Notes: generated from the letters alone by a model not told the origin. DNA of 64,000 nt from Oasisia sp. SBJ-2009 (GCA_964017155.1 OZ024865.1:20653402-20717401), one strand, 5' to 3'; shown: positions 1 through 41,318, counted from the first letter of the stretch. Program-made: numbers and translations.

Positions 1-295
1 ATAGAATTATCATTATTCTTAGCACTCTATGAAGAGTGTTGATGCTTCAAGTATATCTGTGTCCATTATAAAACAATTATATAAAAAAATTGTTAGCACC
101 CATATAGGCATGAACAGTACAATAGGTATATAGGTATATTAACTGTAAAAGTTGATTAATAAAACATTGAATTGGGTATAAAATCTAAATAAAAGAAGTT
201 ATAAATAATTGAAATCTTAAGTGTGCACATATATAAGTAAATAAAATTAACTAAATAACAAGTAATTTGTAGCAAATGAAAATTCTTCATTGCAG
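1..295 (+). other. PEX12 intron, 3' portion
   Basis: AT-rich sequence ending in a pyrimidine-rich tract and a CAG acceptor at 293-295, just before the first visible PEX12 exon. No start codon or exon for the missing PEX12 N-terminus (about 85 residues by comparison with human PEX12) is visible here, so the gene begins left of the window. Confidence 0.6.
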
Positions 296-1188
296 ATGCA
301 TCTTTTGGTGAACATTTCTACCAACTGAAGCGAGTTCTGACTGATCAGATACAGTCATCTTCAAGACAAAGTCTGCCAACACCAAACCACCTACGATCTC
401 TAGCTTGCTTGGTATGTATCACAAGAAATATTGACTCTAATAATAATGTAATACGGTTATTTAGAGTTATTTACTTTCTTCAGTGGACAAATTAAATGAT
501 TCAAAATTATGTTCATTTGATCATATTGCTAAAGTTAACAACAGTATATATGAAGTGATTGCGGGTACCAGATTAAGTTCAACAAAACACCATCATGATG
601 ATATCAGCAGCCTCAGGTGTAAGTTAATAATGTCACATGAAATGATAATGTCAGTACAGTTACTTCACAGTGCCAACCTTGTGTGCCATTAATTTGATGT
701 TTTTCATGCTGATTATTTTGGTGCATTCCTTGTCGTCTCTCTAGGTGCTGCTTCCATATATCAAGGCCAAATGTGATCTCTTCTATGAAGAGCTACGAGA
801 CAAGGCAGATGCTGGACTACCCCCTATGGCTGTAAGTGTCTCCTATGGCTGTCAGTATCAAAATTGTTGTAAGTGCCCCCCCTCCCCCCATGGCTGTATA
901 TGCCCCTCATGGCTGTGAATGCCCCAAAGGCTGTAAATGCCGCTGTGGCTTTAAATATTCCCTAAGGCTGCAAGTGCCCCAATGGTTGTGTATCCCCAGT
1001 GGCGTGTATACAAGAGTGAACCATGCATACAACATGTAATTGCATGATAGATAGACCAATCGTGTTCATTTTTTATCTAGATAGAATAGAACATTGCAGC
1101 CTTCCATTTATTTGTTTTTCACACACATGCATGCATGCTTACTCATGCACTTACACATATTATAATGCACACACACGCATGCACGCAT

Positions 1189-1245
<57 letters not shown>

Positions 1246-4200
1246 TGCAACCCGCATGCACACATAGACACATGCATACACAAACAACACAGTGTCATAC
1301 AATGTCACACATATACATTGTTTAGCTGAATGGACCAAGGTGGAATGCTCATAGCTCAGAGTTAAAGGATTATGTAAGAATACAGTCATCAACGCTTCAA
1401 AATGGCAGCAGTACCATTTATAACCCTTTTGATTTGAATCCACGTCCAGTGCACTCCTGGGTGTTTGTAATTGCTCACGTTTAGATAAACAAATGACTCT
1501 CTGTGTGAACTGATATGTATTTTCCACCGTCTGTACACAATGACCATTGTTCTTGCCACTTCAGTCAACACTTATCGATTAAAACGTTTACTAAAAGTAA
1601 CTGGTGGTGTCATTGCAGAGATGGAAAGCGAGATGCATCCGGGTGTTTCTTGCTCTATATCCCATAATGCATTTGACATGGGAAGGTGCCTTGCTGTGCT
1701 TCCATGTGGCCTACTTGTTCGGTTGGACCCGAGTGCACAATCCACTACTGAAGCTGGCTGGAGTCATACTGCAGATTAGCACTGAAGACAACCAACAGAC
1801 TCAGATTCTGTCTGCTCCTTTCAATCTTAAAAACCAAAGGTTATTACTGATTACAGTCTATGTTAGAAGAAAAAGAATAATTATATGTGATGCCAATTTA
1901 ATAAAGCAAAGAAGCAGTTCAAAATAATAATGTGAATGAAAACTGCATACGACAAGGTCTAAAAAACTCATGAGTAGTTACATTTGAATTAGGTTTATTT
2001 AGTTAAATTTTGCTCCGAGTTTCAGTTATATATGTAATTGAGTTATACCTGTAAATTACGTGATATAATTTGTCATGTGTTTCATTTTATACAGTAACAT
2101 TTTAAATAAAGCACATTAATCTTCCAAGAAAATATTGGAAAATAATATTTGTTGTGCCATGTAACTGTTGTTGGTTGTACGTTGTTGTCACCTGCTGTCT
2201 TCCCGTCTTGTAGCTGGCTGCAGACGGCAGGGTTGATAGCCAACAGGGGGCTGGCTGTAGTTGCAATCGCCCTCTCTCAGGGTCTCTCGGTCAGTGTCTT
2301 CCTGCTTCAGTTCCTGGACTGGTGGTACAGGAGTGACCGCCGGACACAGTCCCTGACCACACTACCTATACCACCCCCACCAACACTGGTAAGTCACTGA
2401 TCACCCATCAACCCTGACAAGTCTGACTGCCCCCACCCCCTTTGCAGCCCCCACCAACCCTGACTGCCCCCACCCTCTTTGCAGCCCCCACCAACCCTGA
2501 CAAGTCTGACTGCCCCACCCTCTTTGCAGCCCCCACCAACCCTGACAACCCTGACTGCCCCACCCCCTTTGCAGCCCCCACCAACCCTGACAAGTCTGAC
2601 TGCCCCACCCTCTTTGCAGCCCCCACCAACCCTGACAACCCTGACTGCCCCACCCTCTTTGCAGCCCCCACCAACCCTGACAAGTCTGACTGCCCCCACC
2701 CCTTTGCAGCCCCCACCAACCCTGGCTGCCTCCACCCCCTTTGCAGCCCCCACCAACCCTGACAACCCTGACTGCCCCCACCCCCTTTGCAGCCCCCACC
2801 AACCCTGACAAGTCTGACTGCCCCCACCCCTTTGCAGCCCCCACCAACCCTGACTGCCCCCACCCCCTTTGCAGCCCCCACCAACCCTGAGTGCCCCCAC
2901 CCCCTTTGCAGCCCCCACCAACCCTGACTGCCCCCACCCCCTTTGCAGCCCCCACCAACCCTGACTGCCCCCACCCCCTTTGCAGCCCCCACCAACCCTG
3001 ACGGCCCCCACCCCCTTTGCAGCCCCCACCAACCTTGACGGCCCCCACCCCCTTTGCAGCCCCCACCAACCCTGACAAGTCTGACTGCCCCACCCCCTTT
3101 GCAGCCCCCACCAACCCTGACAAGTGTGACTGCCCCACCCCCTTTGCAGCCCCCACCAACCCTGACAAGTCTGACTGCCCCACCCCCTTTGCAGCCCCCA
3201 CCAACCCTGACAAGTGTGACTGCCCCACCCCCTTTGCAGCCCCCACCAACCCTGACAAGTCTGACTGCCCCACCCCCTTTGCAGCCCCCACCAACCCTGA
3301 CAAGTCTGACTGCCCCACCCCCTTTGCAGCCCCCACCAACCCTGACTGCCCCCATTCTCTAAGCAGCCCCGACTAACCCTGATAATTCCTGACTGCCCCC
3401 CCCCCCCACACTGAGCAGCCCCCACCAACAAGAGCACATGTAAAGCATTAAAAAGTGCCTCGTGTCCAGATAGGTTTGTTCAGAAATGAAAATGTTATGT
3501 ATAACTTGGTCACTTTATTATAATAGCAGATATTGCAATTGTTCCTTTCATTGCTGTCATTCTTAATTGTTATCATGTGCAACTACTAAGACAAATTATT
3601 ATTTGTAACGATAATTCTGCACAGTAGCAGTGAAACATCGCATTTTATTTTACTCACCAACCTGGTAAAACAGCTTGTACATTTGTCTCAGAACAATCAA
3701 CATTTAAACTCTGACTTGTTTATTCCTGTGCACGTTTTGTAACCTTGATATTACATTCCTAACTCATCAGGAACATTGTTGATTACCCTTGGTACACCAG
3801 TCAGTACCCCATGGCTTGTGAGGGTGGATATTGTATTCCCTGTCTTGGTTTGGCTTGCAGCCCGTCTCCCACAATGTCCTGCCCAAACTCAACTCTGTCT
3901 GTCCACTGTGTCACAAACTCAGGACAAATGACACAGTCCTTGCTGTCACTGGGTGCGTATCATCATTTTAGAGACATCTCGTAAACAGTGATACCTCACT
4001 ATTTAATGGGCCAGTATCTGAATACTGCGGTGACCAAAGGAAATAATTTGATACTGAATTAACCTAAATATGAAGTGACTGTATTAGCAAAATGATGATA
4101 AAGCAGTTTGAATTATTCTTAAAAACACAGACACTGATAGACATTAAATTTCTTAAATGCTCATTACATAAAATGGGCCAATTTGACTACACACAGCAAT

Positions 4201-4588
4201 GGCTGTATAGCAGTCAATTGTCATTTTTTAAGATGGAGTCAGACAATTAATATTGGTATGTAAAAAACATTTCATAGTACAGCACTATAAAGACTATAAG
4301 TACACTACAGCAATAGAGATTAAAACACATGTAACATGCATGCACTTAGACACACACAGTGTCACAAGGTAACGTTAACACACAGTGAAGCATAACTAGT
4401 GAAAATTTTAATTTTAATAAGCCTGAATGTCAGTCATCTGATGAAAATACCTATCATTGGCTTTCAGGTTTGTCTTCTGCTATCCATGTATTTATCACTA
4501 TGTGACTGAGAACAAAAAGTGTCCACTGACTGGCTTCCCAGCACACACCTGCCATCTGGTGAGACTCTACCGTACCGAGGCGGCATGA
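296..4588 (+). CDS. PEX12: Peroxin-12 (PEX12), peroxisomal RING E3 ligase subunit, 5' partial
   Basis: PEX12 is a peroxisomal membrane protein that forms a RING ubiquitin ligase complex with PEX2 and PEX10 and ubiquitinates the import receptor PEX5 for recycling. Six exons are seen: 296-411, 745-831, 1619-1839, 2214-2388, 3861-3952 and 4468-4588. All have GT donors, AG acceptors and matching phases, and give 269 residues before TGA. Recognisable blocks are FGEHFYQLKR (exon 1), VLLPYIKAK (exon 2), RWKARCIRVFLALYP then PLLKLAGV (exon 3), the membrane-adjacent SVFLLQFLDWWYRS followed by PPPPTL (exon 4), CPLCHKLRTNDTV (exon 5) and FVFCYPCIYHYV with CPLTGFP (exon 6). The Cys pairs are consistent with the degenerate PEX12 RING, which is known to bind fewer zinc ions than a classical RING. 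The exon 3 donor at 1840 is the least certain junction but keeps the frame. The N-terminal quarter is outside the window. Confidence 0.93.
1186..1241. repeat. (AC)n microsatellite with CATG/CACG flank
   Basis: A pure AC run preceded by interrupted GCAC and CATG units, in the PEX12 intron between exons 2 and 3. Nearby short open frames are artefacts of the repeat. Confidence 0.9.
2401..3350. repeat. Minisatellite with acceptor-like units in PEX12 intron 4
   Basis: About 22 copies of a C-rich unit of roughly 37-45 bp starting 12 bp after the exon 4 donor. Each copy contains CCCCTTTGCAG followed by CCCCCACCAACCCTG. The first part is a pyrimidine tract plus CAG, a good splice acceptor. The second part closely resembles the last bases of exon 4 (CACCCCCACCAACACTG, coding PPPTL). 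Two alternating unit types differ by an ACAAGTCTG or ACAACCCTG insert. The array ends in a short C run near 3390. Confidence 0.9.
3486..3741. repeat. Exact 256-bp dispersed repeat, copy 1
   Basis: This segment of PEX12 intron 4 is repeated base for base at 16154-16409 inside a CENPJ intron, in the same orientation. No terminal inverted repeat, poly(A) tail or clear target-site duplication was seen, and it has no significant open frame. The flanks on both sides are unrelated. Confidence 0.9.
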
Positions 4589-4796
4589 CTGACTACACTG
4601 CTATCTTGTGATCATTCCACAAACTGTATCATTATATTTGTGAACAGGTTTCCACTGGAATTGTTCGATGATAAGTAATCATAATCATTTGTTGCAAATT
4701 CTTTTAGACATTTATAATGTATGTGCAACTGATTGTGAAGATTATATTTTTATGAAAACGTATCATTGATGCAAATGTAGGTATATTTTTACTGAG

Positions 4797-4802
4797 AATA
4801 AA
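4797..4802 (+). terminator. Candidate PEX12 poly(A) signal (AATAAA)
   Basis: An AATAAA hexamer about 210 bases after the PEX12 stop codon. The distance is plausible for a 3' UTR, but the region is AT-rich and the hexamer may be chance. Confidence 0.35.
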
Positions 4803-5704
4803 TATTGATTTCTGTGAAGTAATATCTGGTATATGTTGATATGTGTTGATCATCCAACAAAAAAGGGTGAAAATAGTCTTAAACAGTAGGGCGATATGTT
4901 CAAATGAAAAGATTTGGGAGCAACCACACGACAACAAGCAGAAATAAATACAGATGCAGTTGGCATGAAGTGAGATATTCTCAATATAAACATGCACAAT
5001 GGTTGGACAAAGGGTCAACATTTAATATTAATCAAATAATGTAAATAAATGAGTAATAGATGTACATTCACGATTACAGCTGTGACAAGGAATGTAATAT
5101 TTGTCAACTTTATTCCACCAGTGTTCATTACTGGTATACGTCGGTCAAAACAATCCTCAGTGAATACTGTGTGTGGCAAGTTAAATTACTGAAACAGTTT
5201 TACTTTTGTCTGGCCAGTTGATAACAAATTATTTTAAATCAATACAAAATAGAAAACATGCTGGCAAAAATGACAGTCAATGGTAATTTTTTTTTTAAAC
5301 CAATGAATGCGTTTTTCAACAGTCAATTCACACCAGTCACGTCAAGTCAACCAGGCTTACATCCTACTGACAAACAACTGCTTTGCAGTCAGTTCAAAAA
5401 ATTATGCGTTTGCCAACTGCCATAATTGTTTGGTTAGTTATGTGGTGTTTACCATTGTATGAGTATGACCAAATATATCAAACACCTGCCGACTGCTATA
5501 ATTGAAGAATGTATGCTCAAGACTTGAAGTGTATTAAACACCTGGGCTTGTCCAGTCATGACATCCCGTATGGTGTGTATATTGGAATACCTTAAATTTA
5601 ATGTTATGGCATATTTCTACCTAACAAGCTGGTCGTTCTTCACTGGAAATTAATGTCAACACATTTTTCAAATACTTCGAGCATATTTCTGTTTTATTAT
5701 GTTA

Positions 5705-5710
5705 TTTATT
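5705..5710 (-). terminator. Candidate poly(A) signal of the minus-strand gene
   Basis: TTTATT on the plus strand reads AATAAA on the minus strand, about 210 bases past the stop codon at 5916. A second copy lies at 5693-5698. AT-rich surroundings keep this tentative. Confidence 0.35.
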
Positions 5711-5915
5711 AGTAATAGTAAAATTCAACCACTTGTACATTGGATCACTGGTGAAGTGTCTGTTCCAACCTTAATTGATTGAAAAAACCCTAGTCAACAG
5801 GAACATGATTCATCAATCACACGATTAAAACTTCATAACATGCCTGGTTCACTGATTTATGATATCAGTCTCCAACATTAAAAGATTGAGCGACACAAAC
5901 TGTTTGTACATGATA

Positions 5916-8900
5916 CTAGCTCTCCTTTTCTTCCATTTTCTGAAGTCGTTTGGATGTCTTTTGCACTTTTCTTCTTTCATACATGTAACGCAACTTTGTC
6001 CAAAGTCCTTGACAAATGTCTAGCAACTGGCGGTCCGTCACTGGCAGCGACTTCGCTAGGTTGTACTGGTGTCTGAAACAAGTTTCTTAGGCTGAATACT
6101 TGCATAAAACTACTGCAATTTTTATATAACAAAATTGTGATATAATTATATATATATATGTGTGTGTGTTTGTCTTGTGTGCAATGTGCATACAGAGTCA
6201 CACTGTGTCATAAGCATAGTGTCTTCATGTGAACTGTGTCAGTTTATTGGCATCTTAGGACTTCAAATGTTAACTTGAGTCATGCATGTTTCTAGTAACT
6301 TAATACCACATTATAAACACTAACAAATTATTTCAAGTGATTAGTGATACAGGGCTTTATGCAGGATAAAATTATTACCAGTCACGCGTATTTTGGTGGA
6401 CACATGGATGTTAACTGTTAAGCTAGTTTACAAACTTTCAAATGTGCCTGATGACCTGAAATGGGCTACAAACACACATATGACACCATTTACATGCGCT
6501 TTCAAGGCATGACTAACAATATCTATGGTTTTGAAAGACCTTTTTGTTTTGCTCCTTCATTTTTTTACCCGCCCACCCATATTTCTACCCATGGCCCTGC
6601 ATCTGTTTTTTTTATTTGAGATGTAACGATATCGTAGACTTTGTCAAGCAAAATTCGTCAAAATCTGGGGGGCCAGTCAGGCCCGCAGAGTTGGAACTTT
6701 TTTGGGCTCAACAGTAAATGTAGGGGCCAGTGGGCCCCAGGCCACTGCTAACTTTGGATCCTGGTAACATCAATCCAAGGCACTATATATGTACCAACAA
6801 ATTAATAATTGCAAAATAATAACAAATATCTTCTATGGCATCACATCTAAATCACTATGTGGTTATATTTGATTTGTATCATCACTACAGTCAGGGTTAG
6901 CATGTTTTCACCACCCTATTTCTTTATCAGTAGTTTGCAATACTTGCTTTTCTTTTTTAAATGATCACAAGTCTTCTAGAACTTTGTTTACAATTTGCTA
7001 TGTCAGAGTAAATGACCAAAGTAAGACACTAAGTAAAGAGTAGATATAAGCAGTGTTCATACGTTTAGTATCAACTAATTTAAGCACAGCAATCCCATTC
7101 ACCACATGCAGTAATTGCTCTAAACACATTGTTGTGACTCACTCTACCTGATGACGTTGCGTGACGGCCTCAGTTGTCCCCGTTGCATGAGACTGAGGCC
7201 AAAGTAGAGATGACATCGGATGACAATCGGCTTATCACCAACCTCCATGGCCAGTTTCAACTGTCTCATGGAGATCTCTCCTGCCTGCATGGCCTGACAA
7301 CCCACAACATGATTCATTAGTCACAGACCTCCCACCTGAATGGCCTGACAACCCACAACATGATTCATTAGTCACAGACCTCCCACTTAAATGGCCTGAC
7401 AACCCACAACATGATTCATTAGTCACAGACCTCCCACTTAAATGGCCTGACAACCCACAACATGATTCATTAGTCACAGACCTCCCACTTAAATGGCCTG
7501 ACAACCCACAACATGATTCATTAGTCACAGACCTCCCACTTAAACAGCCTGACAACCCACAACATGACCCAATAGTCAGACATTTCTCCCACCTGCACAC
7601 CTAGTTGAATAAGACCTCATAAGAACATAACATAGTTACTCTAATCCAATTGATATATTATACTGGGCCAATGCTAGCTGTTCACAATAGGCAAAATACT
7701 ACATATATGATGAAAGAGAATTTAACAAGTTTCATAAATTTTGGGAAAAACATCTATGGTACTGGCTTCCGAGTTTCCTAGTCGTAATTTAAGCTAAAAC
7801 AACAACAATTGGTTAAAGAAATGTTCAGGCATTTATCCACAACATGCTAAAGGAAATATTTGACTAAAAGTTATTAGCCCAGTTACAGACTATCTGTTAA
7901 CAGATCATTGTCAAACACTGGGAACATACTTTAACAATTAATTAATTTAAAAATGTGTTGACAATTCAATTATTTTAGTGACCCAATTACTACAATACAG
8001 AAAATGCTATTTTTTTTCTCAAAAGCAGTAAAGTACTTACGTGGTGCTGATAATAATCTCCGAGAGCCGAGTAAGCGCCCCCTAGTGTGCTCAGCCAGTT
8101 CAGTGCGTCCCCCAGCATCATGCGCTTTGTCACCAAGCACTGCATTCTATCACACCTACATAAAAAACAAGACGTCAAGTAGCAATGTAAATCAATGTGA
8201 AGGATTTTCTTGTTTGGAATGATATTTAGTTATCCATAAACAGTACTAATAGGTATTAATTTCAAATCTCAGTATGTCATTGTAGCCAATTCTTCTAGTG
8301 CTTCATCTGGCCAATCTGTACCAGGAAAAGAATCTAGATGGGATCAGGTACACCTTAGTTTCTCTGATGAGCATTATACAAATGAAACCCGTAAGTTTTG
8401 TAGACTGCTGGTCATGGTAATTTGTTATCATCACTATTTATTATGTTTCATTACAATAATGACTTCTTATGTACCAATATCCTTGAAAATCAAACTCAGT
8501 GGCACAACAACATCAAGGGATCAAGCCATCTCATTATATAAACAACGCATGATTCATCGTCAGATGGGTGAAAGGGCTATGAAGCTATATATAAGGACGA
8601 TAGGCAGCATTAAAGGGATAGGTTTTTAGAAAGGAGAAAAATGAGAACACAACTAATCTTGCCAAACAATTTTGGACACATTGAAGTATTGCTACATTCT
8701 TGCTTGCAATATTTAAAGGAGGGAATTGCAATAGTCAAGTCTGCTGCCTACTAGAGCTGTTGTAATAGTTTTAGAAATGGAAAGAGATATAACGGCAAAA
8801 ACAGTGAAGATTGCAGATATGATAAAAACAGCAACGACATGTTTTGGGTGTTTTTTAAAGCTGAAGTTTTCATCAAATGGTACTCTGAGATTCAACACTG

Positions 8901-9607
8901 AAATGGCTGGTGTGATACTCTAACTGGATATGTGTGGGAAAAAGTTATCAAATTTTCTTTCAAGCATATCTGAGAAGCAGTTTACTATCTTAATAGCTTG
9001 CCATCTATCAGTCAAATTTTAAATCTTACCATTTGAAATCTATCCAGTCTGCCATTTTGTGAACAAGGCGAACCTTCAACAGGAATGGCACTGTGGTAGT
9101 GGCTCTATCGGGAGTTGATGTATAACTGTTCTGAGACATTTTCGTTCCATGATATTTGGCATATTTGAGGAAACCTCTGCAGAACTGAGGGGACTGGCAT
9201 ATGGCAGATGAAACACATCCAGCCAATGATGCATCCATTGGTAGCTTATTTACTGTTGAACTGCACACGTTCATATTGCAATAACAAACGTCTAATCCAG
9301 TTATTAACTGCAAAGTTCTTTTGCTACTGTTGCGCCTTTGATGAGAGTTGTCTAAATGTTCACAAGTTTGACAATACACACAAGGGACTTTTGTGGCTTG
9401 GATTGTTTCAAGGACCGTTGAGGCAACGTCTGCATTGTCATGGCAACATGAACATTCAGAACAGGCTTCGTCGTGGCACGCGTCAGTGTCACTATATTGT
9501 AGGCCCTTCAAACTTGTGTGACTACCTTTCACTACTATCACATCCTGCACAAGTATACTTCCATTGTATTTGCTTTCAAAGTACACAACACACTTCACAT
9601 GAGTCAT
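5916..9607 (-). CDS. Conserved protein of unknown function, helical C-terminus, four exons
   Basis: Exons on the minus strand are 9607-9030, 8155-8041, 7293-7148 and 6072-5916. Phases match at each join and give about 331 residues. The start is the ATG at 9607 (MTHVKCVVYFESKYNG); no upstream ATG extends the frame. Residues 30-190 are Cys-rich with several CxxC-like pairs (CSECSC, CVYCQTC) and low complexity. The C-terminal 140 residues are regular and helical, with blocks such as MLGDALNWLSTLGGAY, QAGEISMRQLKLAMEVGD, CHLYFGLSLMQRGQL and LLDICQGLWTKLRYMYER that look like TPR-type helix pairs. The high conservation style of exons 2-4 and the clean splicing argue for a real gene. I cannot name the orthologue. 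It is convergent with PEX12 and divergent from CENPJ. Confidence 0.82.
7290..7580. repeat. 51-bp minisatellite duplicating an intron 3' end
   Basis: About six copies of a 51-bp unit abut exon 3 of the minus-strand gene. Read on the minus strand each unit contains TGACTAATGA, a branch-point-like motif, then TGTTGTGGGTTGTCAG, an acceptor. The copy nearest the exon supplies the acceptor used at 7294-7295. The array is therefore a tandem multiplication of the functional intron end. Confidence 0.85.
8715..8935 (-). mobile_element. Non-LTR retrotransposon fragment (L2/CR1-like)
   Basis: The minus-strand translation contains LRVPFDENFSFKKH and SRLDYCNSLL. The latter is the hallmark motif in the C-terminal part of L2/CR1-type reverse transcriptases. 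Frame breaks separate these blocks from further homology, so this is a short decayed insertion in intron 1 of the minus-strand gene. Confidence 0.75.
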
Positions 9608-10066
9608 TCTGCAATTTAACAATCAATCGGACAATTGCTATTGACAGCCGGTAGTGCAGCTGACCGGGTCGTGTGGAATAAGCAAACAGGTGTCAAGCTC
9701 ACAGCACATTTGTTACGAAATGCCAAGTGTTGTAAGCTATAGCATATCACTACGTGTTGGTGTACATTGTGTGTGCGAGTTATCACCACAGCGGTTCATT
9801 TCTGTTTCATAAAAGCCATTCATTTTTCATTTTTAAAAGAGCATTTGAACTTTTGACAGGCCACTTTCATGGACGGTGACATTTTGAATATTGCCTGCTG
9901 GGTAACTATGTTCTTTTTTAAATAAACGTAAATATGATTAGAGTTATATAATGTAAACTTAGAATATGTTAATATTATCAAGCAATTAGTTCTAATTTGT
10001 TGAATAAATGATTAAATATGCTTCAGAAATAGTTCAACATGAACGAGAGTTCACGGTGTCTATTTG

Positions 10067-10080
10067 AAAATGGCGGCAAC
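10067..10080 (+). promoter_or_regulatory. YY1-like AAAATGGCGGC motif
   Basis: AAAATGGCGGCAAC resembles the YY1 site (core ATGGCGGC) that commonly lies just downstream of metazoan transcription starts. It occurs between the two divergent genes, 2.0 kb before the CENPJ start codon and 460 bases from the minus-strand gene start. Related ATGGCGGC motifs also occur in mobile repeats near 46.5 kb, so chance or repeat origin is possible. Confidence 0.35.
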
Positions 10081-11099
10081 TAAAATGTTTGTTTACATTC
10101 GCACGATTGTTAATTGTTGGTCATTATTGTTTTTGTAATATGGGATCTAATGGATTATGCGTTTGTACGAAAACTGTATAAGTCATTGCACATGATGTTC
10201 TTCATTAATGGATTATAGCTAAAATTATTCTGATGTACTTGGGTCACTAAGGTGACAAGCTGCGACTTGCGTTTTGCCTCGGTAAGCCTGAGTTTAAAGT
10301 TTTTTTGTTGTCTTATCATTTACAAAATTATATTTCCTGATTGTTCATGAACAAACTGCATGTATATGTATGTATAATATTTTCCCGCAAAGTTGATAAA
10401 TATAAAGAATTTGTTTGAGTTTATATGATTGATTTATATGAATTAAACCTATTATCGCCCGCGTTGTCAAAGACTCGGATTCAAATAAATATATTTAATT
10501 TTTGAAGAAACAACATCATTACAATTTGAATTATTGTATAAAAATAGGTGCTAAATAATTCTGCAAAATCATCAAGTTATGTGTCGATAGACTCTGTGTA
10601 CAATGTACTCGCTGAATATGTTGAAAGAATTAAGCATGGCTTGGGAGCAGCATGGAATCATTCATGCATGACCTTATCACCATTATATGAAATGAGTGGC
10701 TTCATTTGTAATTAAGCCATTATTTAATTGATAATGCATGGTTTGCATGGTACACATTAAAGAAAACATTAAAAAATAATAGAACAGTATTATTTATGCA
10801 GTGCAAGAGCATGTTATTGAATCATTGATGAAGGTTCCCATTGATGACAGAAACATTCACAATGGTGGCAGTCATAAACCAGAAATTTCATTGTTATTTA
10901 CAGTACTTAACTATATATTAATTAGTGCAGTGAACCACAAGTCTGAAGACATACCCATATACATTCTACATAACAAGCATTTCTTCTAAATGTTGCAGAG
11001 TTCTGTGGTTATTAAAGTATAGATACAATAATAACCAATAACATTTCTATTAAAAGGTAAGTTCTTAGACAGCGCAGTATCCAATCATCAGGACTGATC

Positions 11100-11640
11100 A
11101 ACATGGATTAAGCTTTACTCCCTGTTAAACCTGTTCATTGGAACATATCTTTACTCCCTGAGAGATCTGTTCATTAGAACATCATCTTTACTCCCTGAGT
11201 GTGTGTTCACTAGAACACCATCTTTACTCCCTGAGAGATCTGTTCACTAGAACACCATCTTTACTCCCTGAGAGATCTGTTCATTAGAACACCATCTTTA
11301 CTCCCTGAGAGATCTGTTCATTAGAACATCATCTTTACTCCCTGAGAGATCTGTTCACTAGAACACCATCTTTACTCCCTGAGAGATCTGTTCACTAGAA
11401 CACCATCTTTACTCCCTGAGAGATCTGTTCACTAGAACACCATCTTTACTCCCTGAGAGATCTGTTCACTAGAACACAATCTTTACTCCCTGAGAGATCT
11501 GTTCACTAGAACACCATCTTTACTCCCTGAGAGATCTGTTCACTAGAACACAATCTTTACTCCCTGAGAGATCTGTTCACTAGAACACCATCTTTACTCC
11601 CTGAGAGATCTGTTCACTAGAACACCATCTTTACTTCTCT
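11100..11640. repeat. 37-bp minisatellite upstream of CENPJ
   Basis: About 14 copies of a unit containing TTTACTCCCTGAGAGATCTG and TTCACTAGAACACCATC. The units differ by single substitutions (CACTAG/CATTAG, CACCATC/CACAATC). Each full unit has a BglII-like AGATCT. Confidence 0.92.
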
Positions 11641-12018
11641 CTGAAACATTTTAAATATTGAATATCATTTCCGTACTATCAGTCTGTGTATAGAGTGGGC
11701 AGATGCTGTACTATGTGCTTAGCATACTTGTGGTTACAACACTGGCACACAAAGCTCTCTCTCAGTTAAGTAGCACTTGTTCAAATCTTCTTGTAGTATC
11801 TCTTTGTTGTTGTGCAATGTAGGTCATGTCACACTGATCCAGTCCAGTTGGTTGTACCTATCTGACTGTGTCCAGTGAAGACGGGATTATCCAAACTTGT
11901 TTTTCCGGAAATTAGGTAAAATGCTTTTATCAATGTTTCTGAACTCTCTACAATAAAAAATGTATTTCCATCACATAGAGTTTTTGTTTACTTATCACTT
12001 TTTGTATATTACTTTCAG

Positions 12019-12051
12019 ATGGTGGATATGACAGATAATGTAGTTGCATGA
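12019..12051 (+). CDS. Short upstream ORF in the CENPJ leader
   Basis: If the acceptor at 12017-12018 is used, the first ATG of the exon opens a 10-codon frame (MVDMTDNVVA) closed by TGA. It lies 19 bases before, and in a different frame from, the CENPJ start at 12071. It could dampen CENPJ translation. This is inferred from position only. Confidence 0.35.
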   Translation: MVDMTDNVVA

Positions 12052-12070
12052 ACACAGTTGCCATTTGACA

Positions 12071-41318
<29,248 letters not shown>

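Larger units (their letters stand above)
4589..5915. other. Convergent intergenic region and 3' UTRs
   Basis: AT-rich sequence between the PEX12 stop codon and the stop codon of the minus-strand gene. No convincing coding block is present. Several polyadenylation hexamers are found in each orientation, consistent with two genes ending towards each other. Confidence 0.6.
9608..12018. promoter_or_regulatory. Divergent intergenic region with probable promoters
   Basis: Lies between the start codon of the minus-strand gene and the first coding exon of CENPJ, so it should carry both promoters and CENPJ 5' untranslated sequence. The AG at 12017-12018 looks like an acceptor, which implies a non-coding first CENPJ exon somewhere upstream, not located. 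The only notable motif is AAAATGGCGGCAAC near 10066. A 37-bp minisatellite occupies 11100-11640. Confidence 0.5.

Noticed and set aside
2394..3437. Long Gly/Trp/Gln-rich ORFs on the minus strand and Pro-rich ORFs on the plus strand
   Set aside because: They are translations of the PEX12 intron minisatellite, open in several frames at once because the repeat has no stops.
9208..9654. 148-residue plus-strand ORF
   Set aside because: Antisense shadow of exon 1 of the minus-strand gene, which has splice-consistent continuation.
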